This document shows positions 1-5,363 of a DNA stretch of 6,997 bases, piece by piece (positions within the stretch are counted from its first letter, which is position 1; every line of letters begins with the position of its first letter). The stretch covers positions 1-6,997 of the forward strand of contig CAAGJV010000242.1 in the NCBI GenBank assembly GCA_900770205.1, given 5' to 3'. Both the position numbers and the translations under genes were made by a program. This DNA comes from Desulfovibrionaceae bacterium. GTDB taxonomy: Bacteria > Desulfobacterota > Desulfovibrionia > Desulfovibrionales > Desulfovibrionaceae. A model generated the notes under the pieces. It ran no database searches. It had not been told where the DNA came from and worked only from the letters and a program-made list of their open reading frames with translations.

Positions 1-305
1 ACCGCTTCTTCTACATCTCCCACCAGCATTTTCTTGTTGGGTCGGCGGGAAAGGCTGGTGGATGCCGAAATATGCATGATGAACCCAAGACGCATATGGG
101 ATTCGTAATCGGCTTTATGGATCAGCCCCTTATGGAGCAGAACGGCATCGGCCATTCCTTCGTCCATATCATGGATGACCTTGGCCATGTTGCGCAGTCC
201 GCGGGGAGCGCCATCGGACATGCCGTGATCCATGGGAACGATGATGGCTCTTCCTGTTTTGGGGTTGATGATGCGGTTGAATCTCCGGAGGGAACCGACT
301 TCCAT
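1..305 (-). CDS. 2-amino-3,7-dideoxy-D-threo-hept-6-ulosonate (ADH) synthase, class I aldolase family, N-terminal part
   Basis: The frame is open from an ATG at 305-303 to the left edge (101 residues seen; family members are about 265-275), so the C-terminal two thirds are missing. The start is preceded by AGAAAGGAG with good spacing. The visible part matches the DhnA/LsrF-type aldolase barrel as in Methanocaldococcus MJ0400: IIVPMDHG at residues 21-28, with the Asp-His pair of the active site, then an AVLLHKG strand around residues 54-60, a GFIMHISASTS segment, and KKMLVGDVEEAV leading into the next helix. The Schiff-base lysine would lie outside the window. In archaea and Desulfovibrio this enzyme replaces DAHP synthase, making the C7 precursor of 3-dehydroquinate from a 6-deoxy-5-ketofructose phosphate and aspartate semialdehyde. 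In Desulfovibrio it typically heads a long aromatic/trp operon. A sister role as LsrF-like or fructose-bisphosphate aldolase is less likely, because the upstream aromatic-rich attenuator fits aromatic synthesis. Confidence 0.85.
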   Translation of the reverse strand, partial: MEVGSLRRFNRIINPKTGRAIIVPMDHGMSDGAPRGLRNMAKVIHDMDEGMADAVLLHKGLIHKADYESHMRLGFIMHISASTSLSRRPNKKMLVGDVEEA

Positions 306-339
306 GGTGGTACTCCTTTCTGCAGGCAACCCGGCGATA

Positions 340-382
340 AACAAAAAGCCGCCGGTTTTATGGGAACCTGCGGCTTTTTGTT
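340..382 (-). terminator. Attenuator terminator hairpin in the aromatic operon leader
   Basis: Read on the minus strand, bases 382-370 (AACAAAAAGCCGC) pair perfectly over 13 bp with 352-340 (GCGGCTTTTTGTT). The stem continues inward past one A-G mismatch with a further 4 bp (GGTT/AACC) and closes on a 7-nt loop. The 3' arm contains T5 and runs into GTTT, as an intrinsic terminator should. It lies 32 nt after the leader stop codon and 34 nt before the aldolase ATG, so termination here would switch off the gene. The sequence is also nearly symmetric and could stop transcripts from the other strand. Confidence 0.85.
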
Positions 383-414
383 CGTTTTCAGATAAGAGAG
401 TACAATACGCCGCA
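369..414 (-). promoter_or_regulatory. Antiterminator hairpin competing with the attenuator terminator
   Basis: On the minus strand, TGCGGC (414-409), directly after the leader stop codon, pairs with GCCGCA (374-369). After a 3x3 internal loop, TTGT (405-402) pairs with ACAA (381-378). This consumes the whole GC core of the terminator's 5' arm, so the two hairpins cannot form together. A ribosome finishing at the TAG would cover the 414-402 arm and favour termination; one stalled on the Phe/Tyr/Trp codons further upstream would leave it free. A possible third pairing, GCCGGCA (456-450) with TGCGGC (414-409) through one bulged G, could act as protector when the leader is untranslated. Pairings were found by eye, without energy calculation. 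Confidence 0.7.
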
Positions 415-492
415 CTACCGGGTATAATACGAGAACCAGCAATAAAAGATGCCGGCACAGGTAACGGAAGCGGAGCGGAATGTATTGATCAT
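415..492 (-). CDS. Aromatic-amino-acid attenuator leader peptide (25 aa)
   Basis: This short minus-strand frame starts with ATG at 492-490 and stops with TAG at 417-415. An AAAAGG ribosome-binding sequence lies at 508-503, with a slightly long 10-nt spacer. Residues 16-23 read FYCWFSYY: six aromatic residues out of eight, covering Phe (two), Tyr (three) and Trp (one), with a further Phe at position 5. Such a cluster just before a stop codon, followed by competing hairpins and then by an aromatic biosynthetic gene, is the signature of ribosome-mediated attenuation as in trp, pheA and his leaders. The peptide itself is probably not functional. Stalling at scarce charged tRNA-Phe, -Tyr or -Trp would be the signal. 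The mixed composition suits an operon that feeds all three amino acids. The frame was translated codon by codon from the bases; function is inferred from composition and position. Confidence 0.85.
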   Translation of the reverse strand: MINTFRSASVTCAGIFYCWFSYYTR

Positions 493-512
493 ATCAAACC
501 AACCTTTTCTTT

Positions 513-541
513 TTTCTGCTCCTGTTCCGGCTGAGTGTCAA
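513..541 (-). promoter_or_regulatory. Possible sigma70 promoter of the aromatic leader
   Basis: A consensus -35 hexamer, TTGACA, lies on the minus strand at 541-536. With a 17-bp spacer the -10 would be CAGAAA (518-513), which matches TATAAT at only three positions. Transcription would start near 506, at the edge of the leader ribosome-binding site, which is tight. The -35 is convincing and the rest is weak. Confidence 0.3.
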
Positions 542-563
542 GCGGGGAATGATCGATTTGATG

Positions 564-607
564 AAATATCCACAGAGGGGAATATTGCCTCCCCCAGAGA
601 GATATTT
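564..607 (-). other. Imperfect hairpin 3' of hcp
   Basis: On the minus strand AAATATC (607-601) pairs with GATATTT (570-564). Inside this, GGGGGA and TTCCCC form a second 6-bp stem (one G-T pair), separated by a 5/6-nt internal loop. It begins 28 nt after the hcp stop. No T-tract follows, so it is not a classical intrinsic terminator; it may be a 3'-end stabilising or processing hairpin of the hcp transcript. The rest of 493-635 shows no gene. Confidence 0.35.
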
Positions 608-635
608 GACAGTATAAGGCAGTGCCGAACCCCGT

Positions 636-2210
636 TTACTTCAAGAGTGTCTGCAGATCCTTTTCAGGAGTGCTGATGGGAGCAATGCCGAAGTTTTCCA
701 CAAGGTATTTCAGGACATTTGGAGAAATGAATGTGGGGAGAGAGGGGCCAAGAAGAATGTTCTTGATGCCCAGATGAAGGAGCGTAAGCAGGATGCATAC
801 GGCTTTTTGTTCGTACCACGACAGCACAAGCGAAAGAGGAAGATCATTGACACCGCAGCCAAAGGCTTCAGCAAGAGCTGCAGCAACCTTGATTGCGCTA
901 TATGCATCATTGCACTGCCCCATGTCCATGAGGCGCGGAAGTCCGTTAATCGTTCCGAGGTCAAGATCGTTAAAGCGGTATTTGCCGCATGCAAGAGTCA
1001 AGACAATGCTGTCAGACGGTGTTTGCCTGACAAAGTCAGTGTAATAGTTTCTTCCGGGTTTTGCTCCGTCACATCCGGCCACAAGGAAGAAGTGCCTGAT
1101 GGCTCCTGATTTAACGGCATCGATGACAGTATCGGCCGCAGAGAGAACAGCAGTTCTTGCAAATCCTGTCGTGACTGTCTTTCCGCCGTTGATGCCAGTG
1201 AAATGTTGTTCGGCAGGATAACCGCCAAGAGCAAGCGCCTTTTCAATAACAGGGGTAAAATCCCTGCTGTTACCGATATGGACGATTTCAGGGTAGGACA
1301 CTACCTCGGTTGTGAATACGCGATCGGCATAGCTTGCCTTAGGAGGCATAAGGCAGTTGGTTGTAAAGAGAATGGGAGCAGGAATATCGGCAAATTCTTT
1401 CTGTTGATTTTGCCATGCCGTGCCGAAGTGACCTTTCAGATGGGCATACTTTTTCAGTTCGGGATAGGCATGGGCTGGGAGCATTTCTCCGTGGGTATAA
1501 ATGTTGATGCCCTTGTCTTTTGTCTGTTCAAGAAGCTGCTTGAGATCATAAAGGTCGTGCCCGGTGATGACGATAAAGGGCCCTTTTTCAATGGACATGC
1601 CAACTGTTGCAGGAACAGGGTCACCATAGGTTTCAGTATTCGCCTTATCAAGCATGGCCATGCATTTGAGGTTGACCTCACCTACTTCCATAACAAGGGG
1701 GAGAAGTTCATTCATACCCCATGTATCCATGCCGATAGCGGAGAGAGCCTTAAAGAAGAAATTATTGACGGCATCATCTGTATACCCAAGAACGGAAGCA
1801 TGGTAAGCATATGCGGCCATGCCACGGATACCAAACAGAATCAGCGATTTGAGAGAACGAATATCCTCGTCTGCTTCCCATAGTTTAGCCATGTCGTAAT
1901 TGCAAGAAGAAGAGCTTGGAAGACGTTTTTTTTCCGCTTCCACGTTCTCAATCAATGCCGATATGGTTTCGTTATTGAAATTCACATTTGTGACTGTGGA
2001 GAAAAGGGCTTTTTGAACAAGTTTATGAGTTTCTGCTGTAATAACAACATTGTTTTCTTTTTTTAATCTTGCAAGCTCAATAAGAGCCCCCGTCAGTTGA
2101 TCCTGAAGATTGGCCGTGTCGGCTTTTTTCCCACATACGCCAGCAGTACCGGTACAGGCTGTGCAGCGTGCTGTCTGTTCACATTGAAAGCAAAACATCT
2201 GGTTCTTCAT
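636..2210 (-). CDS. hcp: Hydroxylamine reductase / hybrid cluster protein, class I
   Basis: The 524-residue product has the length of a class I Hcp (prismane protein). The N-terminal Cys motif C7-x2-C10-x8-C19-x6-C26 would hold the proximal iron-sulfur cluster. The hybrid 4Fe-2S-2O cluster ligands are all present: H218 (GHDL), E242 (HGEMLPAH), C286 (TTNCLMPP), C380 (VAGCDGAKPGRNYY), C408 (LACGKYRFN), C433 (GQCNDAY) and E467 (WYEQKAV). Hcp is a cytoplasmic redox enzyme; hydroxylamine reduction is seen in vitro, and NO reduction or protein S-nitrosylation is proposed physiologically. The ATG at 2210 has a strong GGAGG 8 nt upstream. It diverges from an HcpR-like regulator, the arrangement expected for nitrosative-stress control. 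The last Cys spacing of the N-terminal motif is one residue longer than the usual x5. No partner reductase (hcr) or frdX-like ferredoxin gene is visible beside it. Confidence 0.95.
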   Translation of the reverse strand: MKNQMFCFQCEQTARCTACTGTAGVCGKKADTANLQDQLTGALIELARLKKENNVVITAETHKLVQKALFSTVTNVNFNNETISALIENVEAEKKRLPSSSSCNYDMAKLWEADEDIRSLKSLILFGIRGMAAYAYHASVLGYTDDAVNNFFFKALSAIGMDTWGMNELLPLVMEVGEVNLKCMAMLDKANTETYGDPVPATVGMSIEKGPFIVITGHDLYDLKQLLEQTKDKGINIYTHGEMLPAHAYPELKKYAHLKGHFGTAWQNQQKEFADIPAPILFTTNCLMPPKASYADRVFTTEVVSYPEIVHIGNSRDFTPVIEKALALGGYPAEQHFTGINGGKTVTTGFARTAVLSAADTVIDAVKSGAIRHFFLVAGCDGAKPGRNYYTDFVRQTPSDSIVLTLACGKYRFNDLDLGTINGLPRLMDMGQCNDAYSAIKVAAALAEAFGCGVNDLPLSLVLSWYEQKAVCILLTLLHLGIKNILLGPSLPTFISPNVLKYLVENFGIAPISTPEKDLQTLLK

Positions 2211-2301
2211 GGCATTATCCTCCGGTTATTTGCTAGAAGTTCATGTTTTATGGAGACCAGGCAACGTTTCAGAATATCAATTTTTCTTGAATTTCTGTCC
2301 G

Positions 2302-2330
2302 TTGACGTTACCGAGGTATTACAATATAAT
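2302..2330 (+). promoter_or_regulatory. Sigma70 promoter of the Crp/Fnr-type regulator
   Basis: TTGACG (2302-2307) and a perfect TATAAT (2325-2330) are separated by exactly 17 bp. Transcription would start near 2337, about 37 nt before the regulator ATG. I could not find an equally good promoter for hcp on the other strand, which is consistent with hcp needing an activator, for example at a CATAAA -10 on minus bases 2252-2247. That last point is speculative. Confidence 0.7.
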
Positions 2331-2335
2331 ATATC

Positions 2336-2352
2336 AAACAATTCAGTTGTTT
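2336..2352. promoter_or_regulatory. Inverted repeat, candidate autoregulatory operator
   Basis: AAACAA (2336-2341) and TTGTTT (2347-2352) form a perfect 6-bp inverted repeat around a 5-nt centre, overlapping the predicted start of the regulator transcript. This is a position where a bound dimer would repress. It does not match an FNR (TTGAT-N4-ATCAA) or CRP half-site, so the binding protein is unknown. A weaker TCAA-N6-TTGA repeat lies at 2277-2290. Confidence 0.4.
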
Positions 2353-2373
2353 TTCCAATAGAATGGATTCCTC

Positions 2374-3033
2374 ATGGAAAATTATATTCCTATACTGAAA
2401 AAAACAAAACTCTTTGCGGGGGTTGCCGGTGATGAAATCGGGGCCATGCTTTCTTGCCTTGAAGTCCGGATGCAGGAGTATAAAAAAGGTGAATATGTCT
2501 TTCGGCAAGGCGAGCATTTGCGATGTATCTCAATATTAGCTGATGGAGAACTCCATGTCCAGCGTGATGACTATTGGGGGCACAGGACTATCATCAGCCA
2601 TATCGATGTTGGGGAGATGTTTGGTGAATCCTACATAGCCCCTGAGAGCGGCGCGTTGCTCAACGATGTTGTCGCCGTAGAAAACAGCGTTGTCATTTTT
2701 TTTGATGTCCGCAAAATTATCAATGTTTGTTCTTCGGCTTGTCGCTTCCACGCTACGGTAGTGCAAAATCTTTTTTTTGCCCTGTCGGAAAAAAATAGAA
2801 AACTCGTACAGAAGATCGGCCATATGTCTAAGCGATCCACACGAGAAAAGCTTATTTCCTATCTCTCCGAAGAATCGAAGCGTCATAATAGCGCCAAGTT
2901 TACCATCCCTTTTAACCGCCAGCAGCTTGCCGACTTTCTGTCTGTTGATCGGAGTGCCATGTCAAGTGAACTGGGCAAAATGAGAAATGAAGGCTTACTG
3001 CGATTTGCAAAAAATAATTTTGAACTGCTTTGA
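2374..3033 (+). CDS. Crp/Fnr-family transcriptional regulator, probably HcpR
   Basis: The 219-residue protein has an N-terminal cyclic-nucleotide-binding-type beta barrel (about residues 12-115; KKGEYVFRQGE and SILADGELHVQ are typical), a dimerisation helix around 120-145, and a C-terminal winged helix-turn-helix at about 180-212 (FNRQQLADFLSVDRSAMSSELGKMR). The cAMP-contacting Arg-Ser of CRP is absent (LLND instead), and there is no FNR-like N-terminal cysteine cluster; cysteines are at 28, 51, 119 and 123. HcpR proteins of this family are known to control hcp in Desulfovibrio and are described as NO-responsive, with haem binding shown for Porphyromonas. The head-to-head position with hcp makes HcpR the best reading. 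The ribosome-binding site before the ATG at 2374 is poor, so low expression is possible. The family is sure; the HcpR assignment rests mainly on context. Confidence 0.88.
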   Translation: MENYIPILKKTKLFAGVAGDEIGAMLSCLEVRMQEYKKGEYVFRQGEHLRCISILADGELHVQRDDYWGHRTIISHIDVGEMFGESYIAPESGALLNDVVAVENSVVIFFDVRKIINVCSSACRFHATVVQNLFFALSEKNRKLVQKIGHMSKRSTREKLISYLSEESKRHNSAKFTIPFNRQQLADFLSVDRSAMSSELGKMRNEGLLRFAKNNFELL

Positions 3034-3039
3034 TAGCAG
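3009..3039 (-). terminator. Weak candidate terminator of the methyltransferase gene
   Basis: Just after the rlmD stop, on the minus strand, CTGCT-ATCAA-AGCAG (3039-3025) forms a 5-bp stem followed, about 10 nt later, by T6 (3014-3009). The stem is short and the T-run is displaced, so this is a weak call. It lies inside the 3' end of the converging regulator gene. Confidence 0.25.
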
Positions 3040-3044
3040 AATAG

Positions 3045-4517
3045 TTAAAAAACAGACTGCGTTACACTATATTTTGATAAAAGACATATAGTCTCCACAT
3101 GCGGTGTCTGCGGGAAGAGATCCACGGGCTGTACGGCGAGAATACGGTATGCCGGAGAGAGGAGAGAAAGATCCCGGGCAAGAGTAGCCGGGTTGCAGGA
3201 AACGAGAATAAGATTTGGCGGACGATGCCTCAAAATGGCCTGAACAGTTTTCTGATCCATGCCGGAGCGGGGTGGATCGGTCACCAGCAAATCGGGAAGA
3301 GGTTTTTTCAGGAACCAGCGTTCGAGGTGCGATGCATCGCTGGCTTCAAAGCTGTAGGTTGTGCTGCCGTGTTCCTGCAGAGCATTGAGTTCCGCTAAAT
3401 TTGCGGCAGGCTCTACGTTTTCCAGCCCTGAAACATGCTTGAAATATGGCCCCATAGTAAGAGCCAGGCCTCCTATACCGCAGTAGATGTCCCAGCAGTG
3501 TTCCCCCCATGAGTGAAGGGAGGGAAACAGAAGTTCGGATGCAAGATCAGCTGCGGTATTGTAGAGAAGTTCAGCAGCCCCTGTATTTACCTGAAAAAAG
3601 GAATTGTGATCAAGGGTAAAGGTAACTGGCCTTCCCTGGAGACGAAGCGTTTCTGAAAGGCGGGTTTCTCCCAGAGAGGCAACTGTGGCTTCTCCATAGG
3701 CAACAGCAGATAGATCTGCCCGGGTGCTGTGGACAAATCCTGTCACACCAAGCCCTCCTGCCATGAGTTCGCGGCCGATGCTGAGAATTGCGGCATTGTT
3801 CTGCATAGAAGGGAGGGTAATGATTTCTGCAAGGCAGCCTCCTTTTCGGGGTTCGCGAATAACGGCAAAGCGCAGGATGCCATTGTTACCGGAGTTTTTC
3901 CTTATGCTGGCAGTAGGTTGCCCCCGGACGGTTGGCGTGTTTGCGGCGTTCAGATGATACTTCCGGCAAAGGGTGCGGATTGCATCCAATACGGCCATGG
4001 TACGTTCTGTTTGAAGGCGGCAATGGGTTGCATCTATAACAGAATGAGAGAAACGGGCGCGCAGGCCGAGGAGAAGTGTCCCATCCGGTCCGGATTGGAA
4101 GGCAAATTCCATTTTGTTCCTGTACCCCCACTCAGCTTCTTCCCCAGGAGAGAGAATGGGCCGGAAAATTTCTGCAGGAATATTTATCTTCCCCAATCTT
4201 GTGAGTGCGTCATAGACGATGCGGTTTTTCCATTTCAGCTGATGAGAGTAGGGCAGGCACTGCCAGGGGCAGCCGCCGCACTGCGTTGCGTGCCGGCATG
4301 GGGCCGTGCGTTCTTCGGGTGCAGGGGAAAGTACGGCAGATACTTCTGCTTCTGCCATACGCTTTTTTATGGAAGTCATGCGGGCAAGAATTCGCTGCCC
4401 GGGGAGAGCGCCGTGAACAAAGATAATCTGCCCTTCCTTGCTGCGGCCTATGGCCCTGCCGTCTGAGGAAAGGGCATGGAGAGTAAGTTCCAGCGTGTTA
4501 TCCTGATGATATTCCAT
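3045..4517 (-). CDS. rlmD: 23S rRNA (uracil-5-)-methyltransferase, RlmD/RumA type
   Basis: The 490-residue protein follows the RumA plan. An N-terminal TRAM domain (about 5-62) is followed by an iron-sulfur binding Cys set, C74-x5-C80-x2-C83 with the fourth ligand probably C166. The C-terminal part is a Rossmann-type SAM methyltransferase: FFQVN at 307-311, DIYCGIGG (343-350) for SAM binding, TDPPRSG (413-419), the catalytic nucleophile C441 in LVSCNPATLARDL, and HVET with the likely general base E475. The known reaction of RlmD is SAM-dependent C5 methylation of U1939 (E. coli numbering) in 23S rRNA. In organisms with a single copy a dual RlmCD role is possible; TrmA is less likely because it lacks the Fe-S site. 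The ATG at 4517 has AGGAG 6 nt upstream. The gene converges on the Crp/Fnr gene with 11 bp between stops and appears monocistronic. Confidence 0.92.
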   Translation of the reverse strand: MEYHQDNTLELTLHALSSDGRAIGRSKEGQIIFVHGALPGQRILARMTSIKKRMAEAEVSAVLSPAPEERTAPCRHATQCGGCPWQCLPYSHQLKWKNRIVYDALTRLGKINIPAEIFRPILSPGEEAEWGYRNKMEFAFQSGPDGTLLLGLRARFSHSVIDATHCRLQTERTMAVLDAIRTLCRKYHLNAANTPTVRGQPTASIRKNSGNNGILRFAVIREPRKGGCLAEIITLPSMQNNAAILSIGRELMAGGLGVTGFVHSTRADLSAVAYGEATVASLGETRLSETLRLQGRPVTFTLDHNSFFQVNTGAAELLYNTAADLASELLFPSLHSWGEHCWDIYCGIGGLALTMGPYFKHVSGLENVEPAANLAELNALQEHGSTTYSFEASDASHLERWFLKKPLPDLLVTDPPRSGMDQKTVQAILRHRPPNLILVSCNPATLARDLSLLSPAYRILAVQPVDLFPQTPHVETICLLSKYSVTQSVF

Positions 4518-4543
4518 GATGCGCTCCTGCGTGGTGATGCGTC

Positions 4544-4572
4544 ATCGTAACAGGGGCGTAGAGGAAAGGCAA
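4544..4572 (-). promoter_or_regulatory. Candidate sigma70 promoter of rlmD
   Basis: On the minus strand TTGCCT (4572-4567) and TACGAT (4549-4544) are 17 bp apart, each with four matches to consensus. The start of transcription would fall about 20 nt before the rlmD ATG, leaving room for the AGGAG site. Confidence 0.45.
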
Positions 4573-4680
4573 AAAATAACTTGAGGAAAAAGCTATCGCA
4601 GTAAGATATCAGTGTTTTTCTTCAACCGTTTTTTGTCCATTGGCTTGACTTTTTATTGCTTATGAAAGAACATGGCGTAT

Positions 4681-4699
4681 TCCGAAAAGTTATTTCGGA
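4681..4699 (+). repeat. Small perfect inverted repeat before the small membrane protein gene
   Basis: TCCGAAA (4681-4687) and TTTCGGA (4693-4699) flank a 5-nt loop. It sits between a TTGACT -35-like hexamer (4645-4650, no good -10 found) and the ribosome-binding site, so it is either an mRNA hairpin in the leader or an operator. The hairpin's 3' arm runs into GGAGGAG, a second Shine-Dalgarno-like sequence that has no usual start codon at proper distance. Confidence 0.4.
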
Positions 4700-4729
4700 G
4701 GAGCCGTCATACTTTTTGAGGAGTACAGT

Positions 4730-4864
4730 ATGGGAGAACTTATCACCAGCGCCATGCACTCCACCCTTCAGGGATTTGTGGGCGTGGGCTGCATCTTCAT
4801 TTATTTCGCTGTCATGATAGCCGCTATTATCTATCGTGTCAGACGTGGCGAACACGTTCATTGA
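4730..4864 (+). CDS. Small single-span membrane protein (44 aa), function unknown
   Basis: The ATG at 4730 follows a strong GAGGAG with a 6-nt spacer, and a 44-codon frame ends at TGA 4862-4864, 11 bp before a strong terminator stem. The product has a short polar N-terminus, one hydrophobic segment (about residues 13-35, rich in Gly, Ile, Ala and aromatic residues, with G15-x2-G18-x-G20), and a basic tail RVRRGEHVH. Positive charges after the span suggest a cytoplasmic C-terminus. The general pattern (Leu-Gln-Gly, Gly-rich start of a single helix, basic end) recalls OadG-like gamma subunits of sodium pumps and other small accessory subunits, but it is shorter than OadG and I cannot assign it. 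It stands alone, with its own upstream region and terminator, so it is not obviously part of a complex encoded here. Confidence 0.7.
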   Translation: MGELITSAMHSTLQGFVGVGCIFIYFAVMIAAIIYRVRRGEHVH

Positions 4865-4875
4865 TTATATGACTC

Positions 4876-4926
4876 TTGTATGAAAAAGCGCCTGTTCTCT
4901 TAGAGAACAGGCGCTTTTTCATACAA
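4876..4926. terminator. Bidirectional intrinsic terminator with perfect 25-bp arms
   Basis: Bases 4876-4900 and 4902-4926 are perfect reverse complements around a single central base; in RNA the tip would open to a loop of a few bases. The GC core is GCGCCTGTTCTC, flanked by A5 and T5 tracts, so it works as a terminator read either way. It lies 11 bp after the small membrane protein gene (plus) and 13 bp after the stop of the 131-residue gene (minus), and serves both converging genes. Confidence 0.9.
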
Positions 4927-4939
4927 AAACAGCACTGAT

Positions 4940-5335
4940 CTATTGAGGAGTGCAGGGGCGGCTGCGCAGGGCAAAGCGGGCAGTGCCATCGGCTAGAATG
5001 TTGTCGAATTCCTCCATGTCGTTTTCCGCGACATCGCGCAAGGCAAGAAAGAGCGGAATGGCCGTTGACTGCCAGAATCGGCCGGAAACCTGGCCGGACG
5101 AGGCTCCTCCATGAGCGTAGGCTTCCACATAGGGGCGTGCGGAATTGCTTAATTCTTCCCCTGTTTTTTCTTTAAAAATTCTCCGGATATCTTCAACAAG
5201 TTCCTGGGAAGTGTAAGGAAAGGGGGTATTGGCGAAGGCCTGCTTCATATCCTCCCAAAGATACGGATCGCCGCGAAGCCCCCAGTTCGGGGGCTGTATA
5301 TTGAACATTTCTGAAAGAAAACGCTGTTCAGCCAT
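4940..5335 (-). CDS. Conserved-looking hypothetical protein (131 aa), unknown function
   Basis: I do not recognise this protein. The ATG at 5335 has AAGGAG 8 nt upstream, and the reading frame is a clean gap-filler between two terminators, so it is very likely real. The product has no signal peptide or membrane span and looks like a compact soluble mixed alpha/beta protein. Distinct segments are NWGLRGDPYLW (residues 17-27), an amphipathic charged helix around 43-60 (QELVEDIRRIFKEKTGEEL), a glycine/serine-rich HGGASSGQVSGRFW (75-88), and LFLALRDVAENDMEEFDNIL near the C-terminus. The Trp- and Gly-rich motifs look like conserved structural or ligand sites. It follows the hydrogenase gene in the same direction but is separated by that gene's terminator, so it is probably transcribed on its own. 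No function is claimed. Confidence 0.8.
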   Translation of the reverse strand: MAEQRFLSEMFNIQPPNWGLRGDPYLWEDMKQAFANTPFPYTSQELVEDIRRIFKEKTGEELSNSARPYVEAYAHGGASSGQVSGRFWQSTAIPLFLALRDVAENDMEEFDNILADGTARFALRSRPCTPQ

Positions 5336-5363
5336 GGGAAAGGCTCCTTAAAAATTGTTGACA

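Noticed and set aside
122..442. 106-residue minus frame across the attenuator and aldolase start
   Set aside because: It overlaps both the leader peptide and the aldolase N-terminus in another frame, begins at a non-ATG codon, and its composition is not protein-like; the aldolase frame carries clear family motifs.
606..634. Plus-strand TTGACA at 606-611 as a promoter
   Set aside because: No -10 sequence at 16-18 bp and no plus-strand gene follows; the downstream region is the 3' end of hcp on the other strand.
1203..1883. 226-residue plus-strand frame
   Set aside because: It is antisense to hcp, whose cluster ligands are all intact in the opposite frame; no ribosome-binding site or recognisable domain.
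2302..2316. TTGAC half-site as an FNR/HcpR-type operator
   Set aside because: No matching GTCAA half follows at the right spacing; the hexamer is better explained as the -35 of the regulator promoter.
3729..4466. 245-residue plus-strand frame
   Set aside because: It is antisense to the rlmD-like gene, which has all catalytic and Fe-S motifs; the frame itself shows no family features.
4642..4660. Sigma54-like TGGC...TTGCT upstream of the small membrane protein gene
   Set aside because: The GG and GC elements are about four bases too far apart for a -24/-12 promoter.
4622..4861. 79-residue minus frame opposite the small membrane protein
   Set aside because: No good ribosome-binding site, and the plus-strand 44-codon frame has strong start signals, a membrane helix and a matching terminator.
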